Positions 7,801 through 17,513 of a stretch of DNA of 64,000 nt are shown here, piece by piece; the stretch's first letter is position 1; each line of letters opens with the position of its first letter. The notes under the pieces were generated by a model. That model had not been told where the DNA came from. It made no database searches and was given only the letters and a program-made list of their open reading frames with translations. This DNA is from Tepidimonas ignava. GTDB taxonomy: Bacteria; Pseudomonadota; Gammaproteobacteria; Burkholderiales; Burkholderiaceae_C. The position numbers and the translations under genes are program-made. The stretch spans positions 1 to 64,000 of the forward strand of contig NZ_SMAH01000002.1 in the NCBI RefSeq assembly GCF_004342625.1, given 5' to 3'.

Positions 7801-8952
7801 TCAGGTCAGCGCGGTGTCGACGTCGCGCCGCTGTTGGGCCAGGTACTCGGCCGACTGCATCTCGGTCAGCCGCGACACGGTGCGCGGGAATTCATGCGCC
7901 AGCGGCCCTTCGGTGTACAGCTGTTCGGGGGGCGTGGCGGCCGACAGGATCAGCTTGACACGCCGGTCGTACAACACATCCACCAGCCACGTGAAGCGCC
8001 GCGCCGCCGAGGCCATGTTGGGCGGCATCTGCGGCACGTTGCTGACCAGCACCGTGTGGAACTGGCTGGCCAGCTCCAGGTAATCGTTGTGCGAGCGTGG
8101 CCCGCCGCACAGCGTACGGAAGTCGAACCACACCACCCCGCCAGCACGACGAATGGCGCGGATTTCCCGCCCCTCGATGCGCAGCACCGGGTCTTCGTCG
8201 TGGGCCTCGGCCAATTGCTCGAAGATGGCCTCCATCTCGCGTTCGGTCGCTTCGCCCAGTGGGGTCAGGTAGGTGCGCACCTGCTGCAGGGCGCGACGGC
8301 GGTAGTCGGTGCCGTTGTCGACATTGACGACCTCCATCGTGCGCTTGAGCAGCTCGATGGCGGGCAGGATGCGGTCGCGGTGCAGCCCGTCGGGGTACAG
8401 CCCATCGGGGTGGAAGTTGCTGGTGGTGACCATGCCGATGCCGTACTTGTGCATCGCCGCCAGCAGGCGGTGCAGGATCATGGCGTCGGTCACGTCAGCC
8501 ACATGGAACTCATCGAAGCAGATGAGCCGAAAGCGCACCGCCATGCGTTTGGCCAACGCGTCCAGCGGATCCACCGTGCCTTGCAGATCGGCCAGTTCCC
8601 GGTGCACCTCGCGCATGAATTCATGGAAGTGCAACCGGGTCTTGCGCCGCAGCGGCACGGCCTGGTAAAAGCAGTCCATCAAAAAGCTTTTGCCGCGACC
8701 CACCCCGCCCCACAGGTACACGCCGCGGGGGATGGGCAAGCGATGAATGAGCTTTTTGAGCGCGTTGGAGCGCCGTTGCTTGAAGTGGGTCCACTCGGCC
8801 GCGCAACGCTCCAGCGCCGCCACCCCGCGCAGCTGCGCAGGGTCGGACGCAAAACCGTGGGTGGCCAGCGCCGCTTCGTAGGCGCGACGCACCGGCCCCC
8901 AGGCCGCGTCGGCCGGGGGGGACGGTGCCACAAAGGTTGCTGAGGTGGTCAC
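7801..8952 (-). CDS. zapE: Cell division ATPase ZapE (AFG1-like)
   Basis: A 383-residue AFG1/ZapE P-loop ATPase. The Walker A motif GGVGRGKSF is at about residue 84 and ICFDEFHV is the Walker B box. In E. coli ZapE associates with the division ring and affects FtsZ under stress. The start is GTG at 8952; a ribosome binding site is weak, and the gene lies only 24 bases after lpdA, so it is probably translated from the sucA-sucB-lpdA transcript. The sucAB-lpdA-zapE order is common in Burkholderiales. Confidence 0.93.
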   Translation of the reverse strand: MTTSATFVAPSPPADAAWGPVRRAYEAALATHGFASDPAQLRGVAALERCAAEWTHFKQRRSNALKKLIHRLPIPRGVYLWGGVGRGKSFLMDCFYQAVPLRRKTRLHFHEFMREVHRELADLQGTVDPLDALAKRMAVRFRLICFDEFHVADVTDAMILHRLLAAMHKYGIGMVTTSNFHPDGLYPDGLHRDRILPAIELLKRTMEVVNVDNGTDYRRRALQQVRTYLTPLGEATEREMEAIFEQLAEAHDEDPVLRIEGREIRAIRRAGGVVWFDFRTLCGGPRSHNDYLELASQFHTVLVSNVPQMPPNMASAARRFTWLVDVLYDRRVKLILSAATPPEQLYTEGPLAHEFPRTVSRLTEMQSAEYLAQQRRDVDTALT

Positions 8953-8976
8953 GGCGCGCCGCGCACAACCCTGGCG

Positions 8977-10404
8977 TCAGAAGTTGAGCGTGCGCTTGTC
9001 CACCGCCAACGCCGCTTCTTTGGTCGCTTCCGACAACGACGGGTGCGCGTGGCAAACGCGCGCGATGTCCTCGGCGCTGGCCTTGAACTCCATCGCCACC
9101 ACCGCCTCGGCGATCAGCTCCGACACCATCGGCCCCACCATGTGCACGCCCAGGATTTGGTCGGTCGCGGCGTCGGCCAGGATCTTGACCATCCCGGTGG
9201 TGTCGCCCAGCGCGCGGGCGCGGCCGTTGGCCAAGAAGGGGAACGTGCCGGCCTTGTACGCCCGGCCAGCGGCCTTGAGCTGCTGCTCGGTTGCGCCCAC
9301 CCAAGCCACTTCGGGGCTGGTGTAGATCACCCACGGAATCGTGTTGAAGTCCACGTGCGGGTGCTGCCCGGCGATACGCTCGGCCACCGCCACGCCTTCT
9401 TCTTCGGCCTTGTGCGCCAGCATTGGGCCGCGCACCACGTCGCCGACGGCCCACACACCCGGCAGGTTGGTGCGGCACAGCTCGTCGACGACGATGGCGC
9501 CGCGCTCATCAAGCTGCAGCCCCACCTTGTCGGCGCCCAGCCCTTCGGTGTTGGGCACCCGTCCGATCGAGACGATCAGCCGATCCGCGTCGAGCGTGGC
9601 CGACTCCCCCTTGGCGGTGGTGTAGGCGATGCTGACGCCCTTGCGGGTGGTCGTGACCTCGCCGACTTTGACGCCCAGCTCGATCTTGAGCCCCTGCTTG
9701 TCGAACGCCTTTTTGGCCTCCTTGGCGATCTGCTCATCCGCGGCGGCCAAGAACGTCGGCAAGCCCTCCAGAATCGTCACGTCCGCGCCCAGCCGGCGCC
9801 ACACCGAGCCCATCTCCAGGCCGATGACACCGGCGCCGATGATGGCCAGTTTCTTCGGCACCGACGTCAGGCGCAGCGCGCCGACGTTGGACAGGATTTT
9901 GTCCTCATCGAACGGCACCCCTGGCAGCGCCCGTGCCCGCGAGCCGGTGGCCACGACAATGTGGCGGCCCAGCAGTGTGTCGGCTTGGGCGCCACTGACG
10001 GCGATCTCGTAGCCGCCCTCCACCGCCCGCACGAACGAGCCGCGTCCGTGGAAAAACGTCACCTTGTTCTTTTTGAACAGGTACAGGATGCCGTCGTTGT
10101 TTTGCTTGACGACCGCATCCTTGCGGGCGACCATCTTTTCCACGTCGATTTTGACGCTGCCGGTGCTGATACCGTGCTCGCCGAAGTGCAGCCGCGCGTG
10201 CTCGAAGTGCTCGGACGACTGCAGCAGCGCCTTGGACGGAATGCAGCCCACGTTGGTGCATGTGCCGCCGGGGGCCGGACCACCGGCCGGGCCGACCCAC
10301 TCGTCGATGCAAGCCACCTTGTAGCCCAACTGCGCCGCGCGGATGGCGGCGATGTAGCCACCCGGCCCGGCCCCGATGACGACGACGTCGAAGGTTTGTG
10401 CCAT
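8977..10404 (-). CDS. lpdA: Dihydrolipoyl dehydrogenase (E3)
   Basis: The E3 flavoenzyme (475 residues) that reoxidises dihydrolipoamide on SucB and passes electrons to NAD+. The FAD-binding GAGPGGY motif is at the N-terminus, the redox disulfide is in [16 protein letters not shown], the NAD-binding fold carries [12 protein letters not shown], and the C-terminal [15 protein letters not shown] segment supplies the catalytic His-Glu pair. The ATG at 10404 is chosen over the ATG three codons upstream because GAGGTG lies 6 bases before it. It is third in the sucA-sucB-lpdA-zapE operon, 19 bases after sucB. Confidence 0.97.
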   Translation of the reverse strand: MAQTFDVVVIGAGPGGYIAAIRAAQLGYKVACIDEWVGPAGGPAPGGTCTNVGCIPSKALLQSSEHFEHARLHFGEHGISTGSVKIDVEKMVARKDAVVKQNNDGILYLFKKNKVTFFHGRGSFVRAVEGGYEIAVSGAQADTLLGRHIVVATGSRARALPGVPFDEDKILSNVGALRLTSVPKKLAIIGAGVIGLEMGSVWRRLGADVTILEGLPTFLAAADEQIAKEAKKAFDKQGLKIELGVKVGEVTTTRKGVSIAYTTAKGESATLDADRLIVSIGRVPNTEGLGADKVGLQLDERGAIVVDELCRTNLPGVWAVGDVVRGPMLAHKAEEEGVAVAERIAGQHPHVDFNTIPWVIYTSPEVAWVGATEQQLKAAGRAYKAGTFPFLANGRARALGDTTGMVKILADAATDQILGVHMVGPMVSELIAEAVVAMEFKASAEDIARVCHAHPSLSEATKEAALAVDKRTLNF

Positions 10405-10423
10405 GTGCGTCACCTCAATGGCG

Positions 10424-11692
10424 TCAGATGTTGAACAGCAGGCGCGCCGGGTCTTCCAGCGCTTCCTTCATCGCCACCAGGCCCAGCACGGCCTCGCGGC
10501 CGTCGATGATGCGGTGGTCGTAGCTCAGCGCCAGGTAGTTGATCGGGCGGATCACGATCTGGCCGTTTTCGACCACCGGGCGCTCCTTGGTCGCGTGCAC
10601 GCCAAGGATGGCCGACTGCGGCGGGTTGATGATCGGCGTCGACAGCATCGAGCCAAACACGCCGCCGTTGGAAATCGAGAACGTGCCGCCCGTCATCTCG
10701 TCGATGCCGAGCTTGCCCTCCGCGGCGCGCTTGCCGAAGTCGGCGATCTTTTTCTCGATCTCAGCAAAGCTGAGCTGGTCGGCGTTGCGCAGGATCGGCA
10801 CCACCAAGCCGCGCGGCGAGCCCACCGCGATGCCGATGTCGAAGTAACCGTGGTACACGATGTCGTTGCCATCGACGCTGGCGTTGAGGATGGGGAACTT
10901 TTTCAGCGCGTGCACGGCCGCCTTGACAAAGAAGCTCATGAAGCCAAGCTTGACGCCGTGCTCCTTCTCGAACTTCTCCTGGTATTTTTTGCGCAGCTCC
11001 ATCACCGGCGCCATGTTGACCTCGTTGAACGTGGTCAGGATGGCGTTGGTGGCCTGGGACTGCAGCAGACGCTCGGCGATGCGGGCGCGCAGCCGCGTCA
11101 TCGGCACGCGCTGCTCGGGGCGGTTGGCCAGCTCCGGCGGCAGCCCGACGGGGGCGGCCACCTGCGGCAAGGCCTTGGTGGGCACGCCGGTGGGGATGGC
11201 GGGTGCGGGGGCGGCAGCCGGCTTGGGCTGGGCCAGCGCGGCCAGCACGTCGCCCTTGGTCACGCGGCCGTCCTTGCCGGTGCCGGCCACCGAGCCAGGC
11301 GCCAGGCCATGGTCGGCCATCAGTTTGGCGGCGGCCGGCATGGCCACGTCGCTGCGGGTGGCCGCGGCGGGGGCCGCGGTGGCGGCCACCGCCGGCGCCG
11401 GTGCCGCGGCGGGTGCGGGGGCCGGCGCCGGGGCGGCCACGCCCGCCTTGGCTTCGGTGTCGATGCGGGCGATGACCTGGTCGGACACCACCGTGCCGCC
11501 GTCACCGACGACGATTTCGGCCAACACGCCGGCGGCCGGCGCCGGCACTTCCAGCACCACCTTGTCGGTTTCGATCTCGATCAGGATTTCATCGGCGGCG
11601 ACGGCGTCGCCAGGCTTTTTCTTCCACTGCAGCAGCGTGGCCTCGGCGACCGACTCGGACAGCTGCGGAACCTTCACTTCAACGATGGCCAT
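10424..11692 (-). CDS. sucB: 2-oxoglutarate dehydrogenase E2, dihydrolipoyl succinyltransferase
   Basis: The 422-residue E2 core of the 2-oxoglutarate dehydrogenase complex. A lipoyl domain (residues 2-76, lipoyl-lysine Lys44 in IEIETDKVV) is followed by a long Ala/Pro linker, a small peripheral-subunit-binding domain ([20 protein letters not shown]), a second Ala/Pro linker and the catalytic acetyltransferase domain, which ends with [13 protein letters not shown]. It transfers the succinyl group from lipoamide to CoA to give succinyl-CoA. It sits between sucA and lpdA in the operon. Confidence 0.97.
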   Translation of the reverse strand: MAIVEVKVPQLSESVAEATLLQWKKKPGDAVAADEILIEIETDKVVLEVPAPAAGVLAEIVVGDGGTVVSDQVIARIDTEAKAGVAAPAPAPAPAAAPAPAVAATAAPAAATRSDVAMPAAAKLMADHGLAPGSVAGTGKDGRVTKGDVLAALAQPKPAAAPAPAIPTGVPTKALPQVAAPVGLPPELANRPEQRVPMTRLRARIAERLLQSQATNAILTTFNEVNMAPVMELRKKYQEKFEKEHGVKLGFMSFFVKAAVHALKKFPILNASVDGNDIVYHGYFDIGIAVGSPRGLVVPILRNADQLSFAEIEKKIADFGKRAAEGKLGIDEMTGGTFSISNGGVFGSMLSTPIINPPQSAILGVHATKERPVVENGQIVIRPINYLALSYDHRIIDGREAVLGLVAMKEALEDPARLLFNI

Positions 11693-11780
11693 GGTATGCG
11701 TTTCCTTGCGATGCGTGTTCGGGACAGGTGCGGGGCGGGGCCGCGCGACAGGCCCCCCGCGCCCGCGACTCAGCGAGGCG

Positions 11781-14663
11781 TCACTTGCTCAGGATGAAGC
11801 CTTTGAGGCGACCGAAAGCCGCTTCCACCAGCGCCTTTTGCTGCTCTTGGTGAAGGTGGGCGTAGCCGACCGCCGGCGACGCCGAGGCGGCACGGCCCGC
11901 GTACCCCAGGCGCTGACCGTCCAGCATGTTCTCGTGGATGTTGTGTTGCACGAAGAACCACGGCCCCTGGTTTTGCGGCTCGTCCTGGCACCACACGATG
12001 TCGGTGGCGTTGGGGTAACGCTTGAGCTCGGCGGCAAACGCCTTGTGCGGGAACGGGTAGAGCTGCTCGATGCGCACGATCGCCACATCGTCGGCCCCCT
12101 TGTCCTCGCGTTTGCGCACCAGGTCGTAGTAGACCTTGCCCGAGCACACGATCACGCGCTTGACGCGCTGGGCGTTCTTGACCACGTCGGGGTTTTGCTC
12201 GCCGATGACGGTCTGGAACCCCCCTTTGGTGAACTCGCTCAACGGCGACGAGGCGTCTTTGTGGCGCAGCAGCGACTTCGGCGTGAAGACGACCAGCGGC
12301 TTGCGCAACTGACGCACCATCTGCCGGCGCAGCACGTGGAAAATCTGGCTGGCGGTGGTGGGCTGCACGATTTGCATGTTGGTGTCGGCGGCCAGCTGCA
12401 TGAACCGCTCGATGCGCGCCGAGCTGTGCTCCGGCCCCTGCCCTTCATAGCCATGCGGCAGGAACAGCGTGATGCCGTTGACCCGTCCCCACTTGACCTC
12501 GCCCGAGGCGATGAACTGGTCGATCACCACCTGCGCGCCGTTGGCGAAGTCGCCGAACTGCGCTTCCCAAATCACCAGCGTGTTGGGGTCGTTGGAGGCG
12601 TAGCCGTACTCAAAGCCCAGCACCGCCTCCTCCGAGAGGATGGAGTCGATGACGACGAACGGGGCCTGGTTGTCGGCCACGTTTTGCAGCGGGATGTAGG
12701 TGCCCTCGTCCCACTTTTCGCGGTTTTGGTCGTGGATGACGGCGTGGCGGTGGGTGAAGGTGCCCCGACCGCAGTCTTCGCCCGACAGGCGCACGCCGTA
12801 GCCGCTGGCGACGAGCGAAGCAAACGCCATGTGCTCGCCCATGCCCCAGTCGACGTTGATCTCGCCGCGCCCCATGGCGGCACGATCGGCCAGCACCTTC
12901 TTGACCAGCGGGTGGGGCGTGATGCTGTCGGGCACCGTCGTGATGCGCTCGGCCAAGCGCTTCCACTCGGACAGCGGGATCGCCGTGTCGGCCACGTCGG
13001 TCCACTTCTTGCCGAGGAACGGCGCCCAGTCCACCGCGTACTTGCTCTTGTAGTTGGTCAGCACCGGGTCGACGGTGCGCCGGCCCTCGTCCAGGATCGC
13101 CCGGTACGCCTTGACCATCGCGTCGGGCCCGTCCGCGGGCAGCACGCCCTGCGCCACCAGCTTGTCGCCGTACAGCTTGCGCGTGCCGGGGTGCTGGGCG
13201 ATTTTTTTGTACATCAACGGCTGCGTCAGGCTGGGCGTGTCCTGTTCGTTGTGGCCCAGCTTGCGGAAGCACACGATGTCGATGACGACGTCTTTTTTGA
13301 ACGTTTGGCGAAACTCCACCGCCAGCTGCGTGGCCAGCACCACCGCTTCGGGGTCGTCGCCGTTGACGTGCAGCACCGGCGCTTCGATCATTTTGACCAC
13401 GTCGGTGCAGTACAGCGTCGAGCGGCTGTCGCGCGGATCGGACGTGGTGAAGCCGATCTGGTTGTTGATGACGATGTGCACCGTGCCGCCGGTGTAGTAG
13501 CCACGCGTTTGCGCCAGCGCCAGCGTCTCCATCACGACGCCTTGGCCGGCAAAGGCGGCGTCGCCGTGCACCAGCACCGGCAGCACCTGGTCGCCCTTGC
13601 GGTCGCCACGGCGGTCCATGCGCGCGCGGGTCGAACCTTCCACGACCGGGTTGACGATTTCCAAGTGCGAGGGGTTGAACGCCAGGCTCAGGTGCACCGG
13701 GCCGCCGGGGGTGGACACGTCCGAGCTGAAGCCCTGGTGGTACTTGACGTCACCCGCGGGCAAGTCCTCGGGGGCGGTGTGCTCGAATTCGGCAAACAGG
13801 TCTTTGGGCATCTTGCCCAGCACGTTGACCAGCACGTTGAGGCGCCCGCGGTGCGCCATGCCGATGACGATCTCCTGCACGCCCAGCGCGCCGGCGCGCT
13901 GGATCAGCTCGTCCATCGAGGCGATGAAGCTCTCGCCCCCCTCGAGGCTGAAGCGCTTTTGTCCCACGTACTTGGTGTGCAGGTAGCGCTCCAGGCCTTC
14001 GGCCTTGGTGAGGTTTTCCAGGATGTGCTTTTTTTGCTCCGCCGTGAAGCTGGGCTTGCTGCGGATGCTTTCCAGCTTTTCCTGCCACCAGCGCTTTTGC
14101 GCCATGTCGGTGATGTACATGTACTCGGCGCCCAGCGTGCCGCAGTACGTTTCGCGCAGCGCGTTGAGCAGCTCGCGCAGCGACATGGTCTCCTTGCCAA
14201 AGTAGGTGTTGGAGACGTTGAAGACGGTTTCCAGGTCGGCGTCGGTGAAGCCGTAGAACGACGGCTCCAGCTCCGGAATGTCCGGGCGCTCGGAGCGCTT
14301 GAGCGGGTCGAGGTTGGCCCAGCGCACGCCCAGGTTGCGGTAGGCCGCGATCAACTGCTGGGTGGCCACGCGCTTGCGCGCGATGTCGCTGTCGGCCCCT
14401 TGCGCCACCACCACCGGCTGCGGCCCTTGCTTGGCCAGCTCGGCAAAGGCGTTGATGACCGGCATGTGGGGAATGTCACGCGCGTCGCTGCCGTCCACGG
14501 CGGGCACGTGTTGCAGCGCGTCGAAGTAATCGCGCCACGACTCGGGAACACTGGTGGGATCGGTGAGGTACTTCTCGTACAGCTCTTCGACGTACGGGGC
14601 GTTGCCCCCGAAGAGGTACGAGTTGGCGTTGAACGCCTCGTAGACGTTGGTCGTCTCGCTCAT
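11781..14663 (-). CDS. sucA: 2-oxoglutarate dehydrogenase E1
   Basis: The 960-residue thiamine-diphosphate E1 subunit that decarboxylates 2-oxoglutarate. The N-terminus ([20 protein letters not shown]) is the E2-binding segment. [28 protein letters not shown] and NNQIGFTT are conserved TPP/Mg-binding regions. The ATG at 14663 matches the family N-terminus; the frame is open upstream but homology stops here. GGAGG lies 11 bases upstream. It starts the sucAB-lpdA-zapE operon, 213 bases from the arsR-type gene. Confidence 0.97.
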   Translation of the reverse strand: MSETTNVYEAFNANSYLFGGNAPYVEELYEKYLTDPTSVPESWRDYFDALQHVPAVDGSDARDIPHMPVINAFAELAKQGPQPVVVAQGADSDIARKRVATQQLIAAYRNLGVRWANLDPLKRSERPDIPELEPSFYGFTDADLETVFNVSNTYFGKETMSLRELLNALRETYCGTLGAEYMYITDMAQKRWWQEKLESIRSKPSFTAEQKKHILENLTKAEGLERYLHTKYVGQKRFSLEGGESFIASMDELIQRAGALGVQEIVIGMAHRGRLNVLVNVLGKMPKDLFAEFEHTAPEDLPAGDVKYHQGFSSDVSTPGGPVHLSLAFNPSHLEIVNPVVEGSTRARMDRRGDRKGDQVLPVLVHGDAAFAGQGVVMETLALAQTRGYYTGGTVHIVINNQIGFTTSDPRDSRSTLYCTDVVKMIEAPVLHVNGDDPEAVVLATQLAVEFRQTFKKDVVIDIVCFRKLGHNEQDTPSLTQPLMYKKIAQHPGTRKLYGDKLVAQGVLPADGPDAMVKAYRAILDEGRRTVDPVLTNYKSKYAVDWAPFLGKKWTDVADTAIPLSEWKRLAERITTVPDSITPHPLVKKVLADRAAMGRGEINVDWGMGEHMAFASLVASGYGVRLSGEDCGRGTFTHRHAVIHDQNREKWDEGTYIPLQNVADNQAPFVVIDSILSEEAVLGFEYGYASNDPNTLVIWEAQFGDFANGAQVVIDQFIASGEVKWGRVNGITLFLPHGYEGQGPEHSSARIERFMQLAADTNMQIVQPTTASQIFHVLRRQMVRQLRKPLVVFTPKSLLRHKDASSPLSEFTKGGFQTVIGEQNPDVVKNAQRVKRVIVCSGKVYYDLVRKREDKGADDVAIVRIEQLYPFPHKAFAAELKRYPNATDIVWCQDEPQNQGPWFFVQHNIHENMLDGQRLGYAGRAASASPAVGYAHLHQEQQKALVEAAFGRLKGFILSK

Positions 14664-14876
14664 GGAATCGCTGACCTCCACTCCCCTGCGGGGAGCCTGC
14701 TGGTTGGAATCACCTTCCGCGACACGGCTGAACCGGTTGGCGGACGCGACTGTGACACTGGAAGGGCCGGTGCACACCGAATTGTGCCACCAAGCCAGCC
14801 TTTGCGGACGACTTTTTTGTAACGGGTTTGAAACCGACGGCAGTGCTGTGGCCGCCGTTGCGCCACCCCGCCGCGA

Positions 14877-15248
14877 TCACACCCCGCGCGGGGTCAAGCG
14901 CTGGCTGGGTGGCACCCCGTTGGGCTCGTCGAGTTCGATGGCGATTTGGGTGCACACCGTGCGGCACAGCGCCACCGCCTGCTCACTCTGCACCCGGTAG
15001 TACACCTGGGTGCCCTCTTTGCGTTTGGCCAACACACCGGCGCGGTACAGCAGGTTGAGGTGCTGCGACAGGTTGGGCTGGGTGGTGTCGATCTCGGCCA
15101 GCAGCTCCGAGACCGATTTTTCCTTGTCACACAAGGCGTTGAGGATGCGCAACCGCATCGGCGTGGCCAAAATGCCGAACAGCTCGGCGGCCAGCTCGAA
15201 TACACGCTGCTTGTCGACGACGGCGTCGGTGTCGGTGAGTTGTTGCAT
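14877..15248 (-). CDS. ArsR/SmtB-family transcriptional regulator
   Basis: A 123-residue winged-helix repressor of the ArsR family. The DNA-reading helix is in TTQPNLSQHLNLLYRAGVLAKRKEG (residues 55-79). Cysteines are at 40 (RILNALC), 95 and 99 (ALCRTVC). Cys40 is one helical turn from the position of the sulfide-sensing cysteine in SqrR/BigR proteins, and Cys99 is in the C-terminal helix, so thiol or metal sensing is possible; the inducer is not identifiable. It has its own near-consensus promoter whose -10 lies inside a perfect inverted repeat, the usual sign of autorepression. It lies between prpE and sucA on the same strand; possible targets are itself, sucA, or the sox genes at the left edge (inference). 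Confidence 0.88.
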   Translation of the reverse strand: MQQLTDTDAVVDKQRVFELAAELFGILATPMRLRILNALCDKEKSVSELLAEIDTTQPNLSQHLNLLYRAGVLAKRKEGTQVYYRVQSEQAVALCRTVCTQIAIELDEPNGVPPSQRLTPRGV

Positions 15249-15266
15249 ATATCGGCATTCGCAGTC

Positions 15267-15303
15267 TGTCGCCAATGATAGCGACAAAGGCCGCGAATGC
15301 CAA
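15267..15303 (-). promoter_or_regulatory. arsR-type promoter with overlapping operator
   Basis: TTGGCA (-35, 15298-15303) and TATCAT (-10, 15275-15280) are 17 bases apart on the minus strand. The perfect inverted repeat TGTCGC-N8-GCGACA (15267-15286) covers the -10, as expected for an autorepressing ArsR protein. A wider 9-base inverted repeat, GGCATTCGC (15254-15262) and GCGAATGCC (15293-15301), encloses it; this could also fold as a hairpin after prpE. Confidence 0.65.
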
Positions 15304-15315
15304 AACACCCGCGCG

Positions 15316-17220
15316 TCAGCGCGGCGGTGCCACCAGGTCGCGGATCTGCTGCAAGGCCGAGGGGTCGTCCAGCGTGGTCAGGTCGCCAGGGTCACGCCCC
15401 TCGCACACCGCCTGGATGGCGCGGCGCAGCAGCTTGCCGCTGCGCGTCTTGGGCAACAGGTTGACAAAGCGCACGCGCGCCGGCCGTGCCACCGCACCCA
15501 GTTGCTCGTCGACGAGCTTCATGATGTCGCCTTCGAGCTTGAGCGCGTCGGCTTCGGTGGCGGCACGCGCCGGGTCCTTCAGCACGGCAAACGCCACCGC
15601 CACCTGCCCCTTGAGCGCGTCGGCCACGCCCACCACGGCGACCTCGGCCACCGCCGGGTGGCTGGCGATGCTTTCTTCGATTTCGCGCGTGCCCAGGCGG
15701 TGGCCGGCGACGTTGATGACGTCGTCGGTGCGGCCCAAGATGTAGTAGTAGCCGTCGGCGTCACGCACACCCCAGTCGAAGGTGCTGTACATCTGCTTGC
15801 CCGGGATGCTGGACCAGTACGTCTTGACGTAGCGCTGATCATCCCCCCACACCGTCTGCAAGCAACCCGGCGGCAGCGGGTAGTTGACGGCGATGACGCC
15901 TTTGCGGTTGGGTTCGTGGATTTCCTCGCCCGTCACCTCATCGATCAGGCGCACGTCGTAGCCGTACACGGCCTTGCCCGGCGAGCCAAACTTCGTCGGG
16001 GCCGGCTCGACGCCGTTGCAGATGGCCAAAATGGGCCACCCGGTTTCGGTTTGCCAGTAGTTGTCGATGACCGGCTTGCCCAACGCCTGGCTGATCCAGG
16101 TGGCGGTGGGCTCGTCCAGCGGCTCGCCGGCCAGAAACAGCGCGCGCAGGCTGCTCAGGTCGTACTTGCTCAGGTACGCCGGGTCTTGCTTTTTCAGCAC
16201 ACGCGCGGCGGTGGGGGCCGTGAACATGATGCTGACGCGGTAGTCCTGCACCAGGCGCCACCAGATGCCCGCGTCGGGGCGGATCGGCGTGCCCTCGTAC
16301 ATGATCGTGGCCATGCCGTTGATCAGCGGGCCGTAGATGATGTAACTGTGGCCGACGACCCAACCGATGTCGCTGGTGGAAAAGTACGTCTCGCCCGGGT
16401 TGGCCATGTAGATGTGGCGCATCGAGGCGGCCAACGCCACCGCATAACCGCCGGTGTCACGCTGCACCCCTTTGGGCTTGCCGGTGGTGCCGCTGGTGTA
16501 AAGGATGTAGCTCGGATGCGCGCTGTCCACCCACTCGCACGGCACCTGCGCGTCCAGGTGCTGCTGGCGCAGCGCCGCGTAATCGACGTCGCGGCCCGGC
16601 ACGGGGTCCAGCGGCGCCAGCCCGCGGTTGACCATCAACACCCGCTCGGGCTTGTGCCCCGCCAAGCGAATGGCCTCGTCCAACAGATGCTTGTACGGTA
16701 CCACCTTGCCGCCGCGCATGCCGGCGTCGGCGCTGACGATGACCTTGGGCGCCGCGTCGTCGATGCGGGTGGCCAGGCTGTGGCTGGCAAAGCCGCCAAA
16801 CACCACCGAGTGGATGGCGCCGATGCGCACGCAGGCCAGCATCGCAAACGCCGCCTCGGGGATCATCGGCATGTAGATCAGCACGCGATCGCCTTTGCCC
16901 ACCCCCAGCGAGCGCAGGATCGCCGCCATGCGTTGCACCTCGGTGTGCAGCTCGCGGTAGGTGTAGGCACGCTCGGTGTCGGTCTCGGTCGAGACGTAGA
17001 TCAGCGCGTTTTGGTCGGCACGCGCGGCCAGATGACGGTCCACCGCGTTGTGGCACAGGTTGGTCAGCCCCCCTTCGAACCACGTGACGAACGGCGGCCG
17101 TTCGGTGTTGCAGACGCGGTCAAAGGGCCGGTGCCAGTCGATCAGGCGGGCTTGCTCGGCCCAGAACGCGTCGCGTTCTTCGATCGAGCGACGGTAAAAC
17201 GCGGCGTACTCGGCAGCCAT
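15316..17220 (-). CDS. prpE: Propionate-CoA ligase (propionyl-CoA synthetase)
   Basis: A 634-residue AMP-forming acyl-CoA synthetase. The P-loop-like motif is YILYTSGTTGKPKG, directly followed by GVQRDTGGYAVALAASM, which is typical of PrpE rather than acetyl-CoA synthetase. The DNYWQTETGWP motif and the acetylation-type lysine motif TRSGKLLRR near the C-terminus are present. It activates propionate (and probably acetate less well), feeding the carboxylase/mutase operon at 32-39 kb. ATG 17220 is preceded by GAGGAG about 10 bases away. A perfect inverted repeat lies in the leader. The assignment prpE versus acs rests on motif resemblance. Confidence 0.88.
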   Translation of the reverse strand: MAAEYAAFYRRSIEERDAFWAEQARLIDWHRPFDRVCNTERPPFVTWFEGGLTNLCHNAVDRHLAARADQNALIYVSTETDTERAYTYRELHTEVQRMAAILRSLGVGKGDRVLIYMPMIPEAAFAMLACVRIGAIHSVVFGGFASHSLATRIDDAAPKVIVSADAGMRGGKVVPYKHLLDEAIRLAGHKPERVLMVNRGLAPLDPVPGRDVDYAALRQQHLDAQVPCEWVDSAHPSYILYTSGTTGKPKGVQRDTGGYAVALAASMRHIYMANPGETYFSTSDIGWVVGHSYIIYGPLINGMATIMYEGTPIRPDAGIWWRLVQDYRVSIMFTAPTAARVLKKQDPAYLSKYDLSSLRALFLAGEPLDEPTATWISQALGKPVIDNYWQTETGWPILAICNGVEPAPTKFGSPGKAVYGYDVRLIDEVTGEEIHEPNRKGVIAVNYPLPPGCLQTVWGDDQRYVKTYWSSIPGKQMYSTFDWGVRDADGYYYILGRTDDVINVAGHRLGTREIEESIASHPAVAEVAVVGVADALKGQVAVAFAVLKDPARAATEADALKLEGDIMKLVDEQLGAVARPARVRFVNLLPKTRSGKLLRRAIQAVCEGRDPGDLTTLDDPSALQQIRDLVAPPR

Positions 17221-17240
17221 GGCGAACAATCTCCTCGGGA

Positions 17241-17272
17241 TCGTGATAGGGCTTGATCACGACACGATTATG
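17241..17272 (-). promoter_or_regulatory. prpE promoter (-10) and palindromic operator
   Basis: A -10 like CATAAT (17267-17272, minus strand) is followed by the perfect inverted repeat TCGTGAT-N8-ATCACGA (17241-17262), which would lie at and just after the transcription start. This placement suits a repressor site. The binding protein is unknown. Confidence 0.5.
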
Positions 17273-17313
17273 GATCCATGACTTGCGCGATGCTGACACC
17301 GCCACGCGCACAA

Positions 17314-17340
17314 CAAAAAACCCAGCCGCAGGGCTGGGTT
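17314..17340 (-). terminator. Rho-independent terminator after tRNA-Val
   Basis: On the minus strand AACCCAGCC (17340-17332) pairs with GGCTGGGTT (17327-17319) through a 4-base loop and runs into a T-tract. It lies 13 bases downstream of tRNA-Val and ends its transcription before the prpE promoter. Confidence 0.85.
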
Positions 17341-17352
17341 GGACAATCAGGT

Positions 17353-17427
17353 TGGTGGGTGATAGTGGGATCGAACCACTGACCCCTGCCGTGTGAAGGC
17401 AGTGCTCTACCGCTGAGCTAATCACCC
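17353..17427 (-). tRNA. tRNA-Val(CAC)
   Basis: A complete cloverleaf on the minus strand. The acceptor GGGTGAT (17427-17421) pairs with ATCACCC (17363-17357), discriminator A17356, encoded CCA (17355-17353). The anticodon stem-loop CTGCC-TTCACAC-GGCAG gives anticodon CAC (reads GUG). The T-arm GTCAGTGGTTCGATCCCACT region is normal. Confidence 0.96.
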
Positions 17428-17513
17428 GGCGACGTTGCGTCGTCGATGAACGTTATTATAGACGACTTTGTGGCTGATTTTCGGCGCGGGCGGCGCTGGC
17501 GCAACGTTCGGCG

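Noticed and set aside
10860-14822. A plus-strand open frame of about 1320 codons opposite sucA and sucB
   Set aside because: It is the mirror of strongly conserved sucA/sucB coding sequence, rich in His, Val, Arg and Gln as expected of an antisense shadow, with no domain resemblance.
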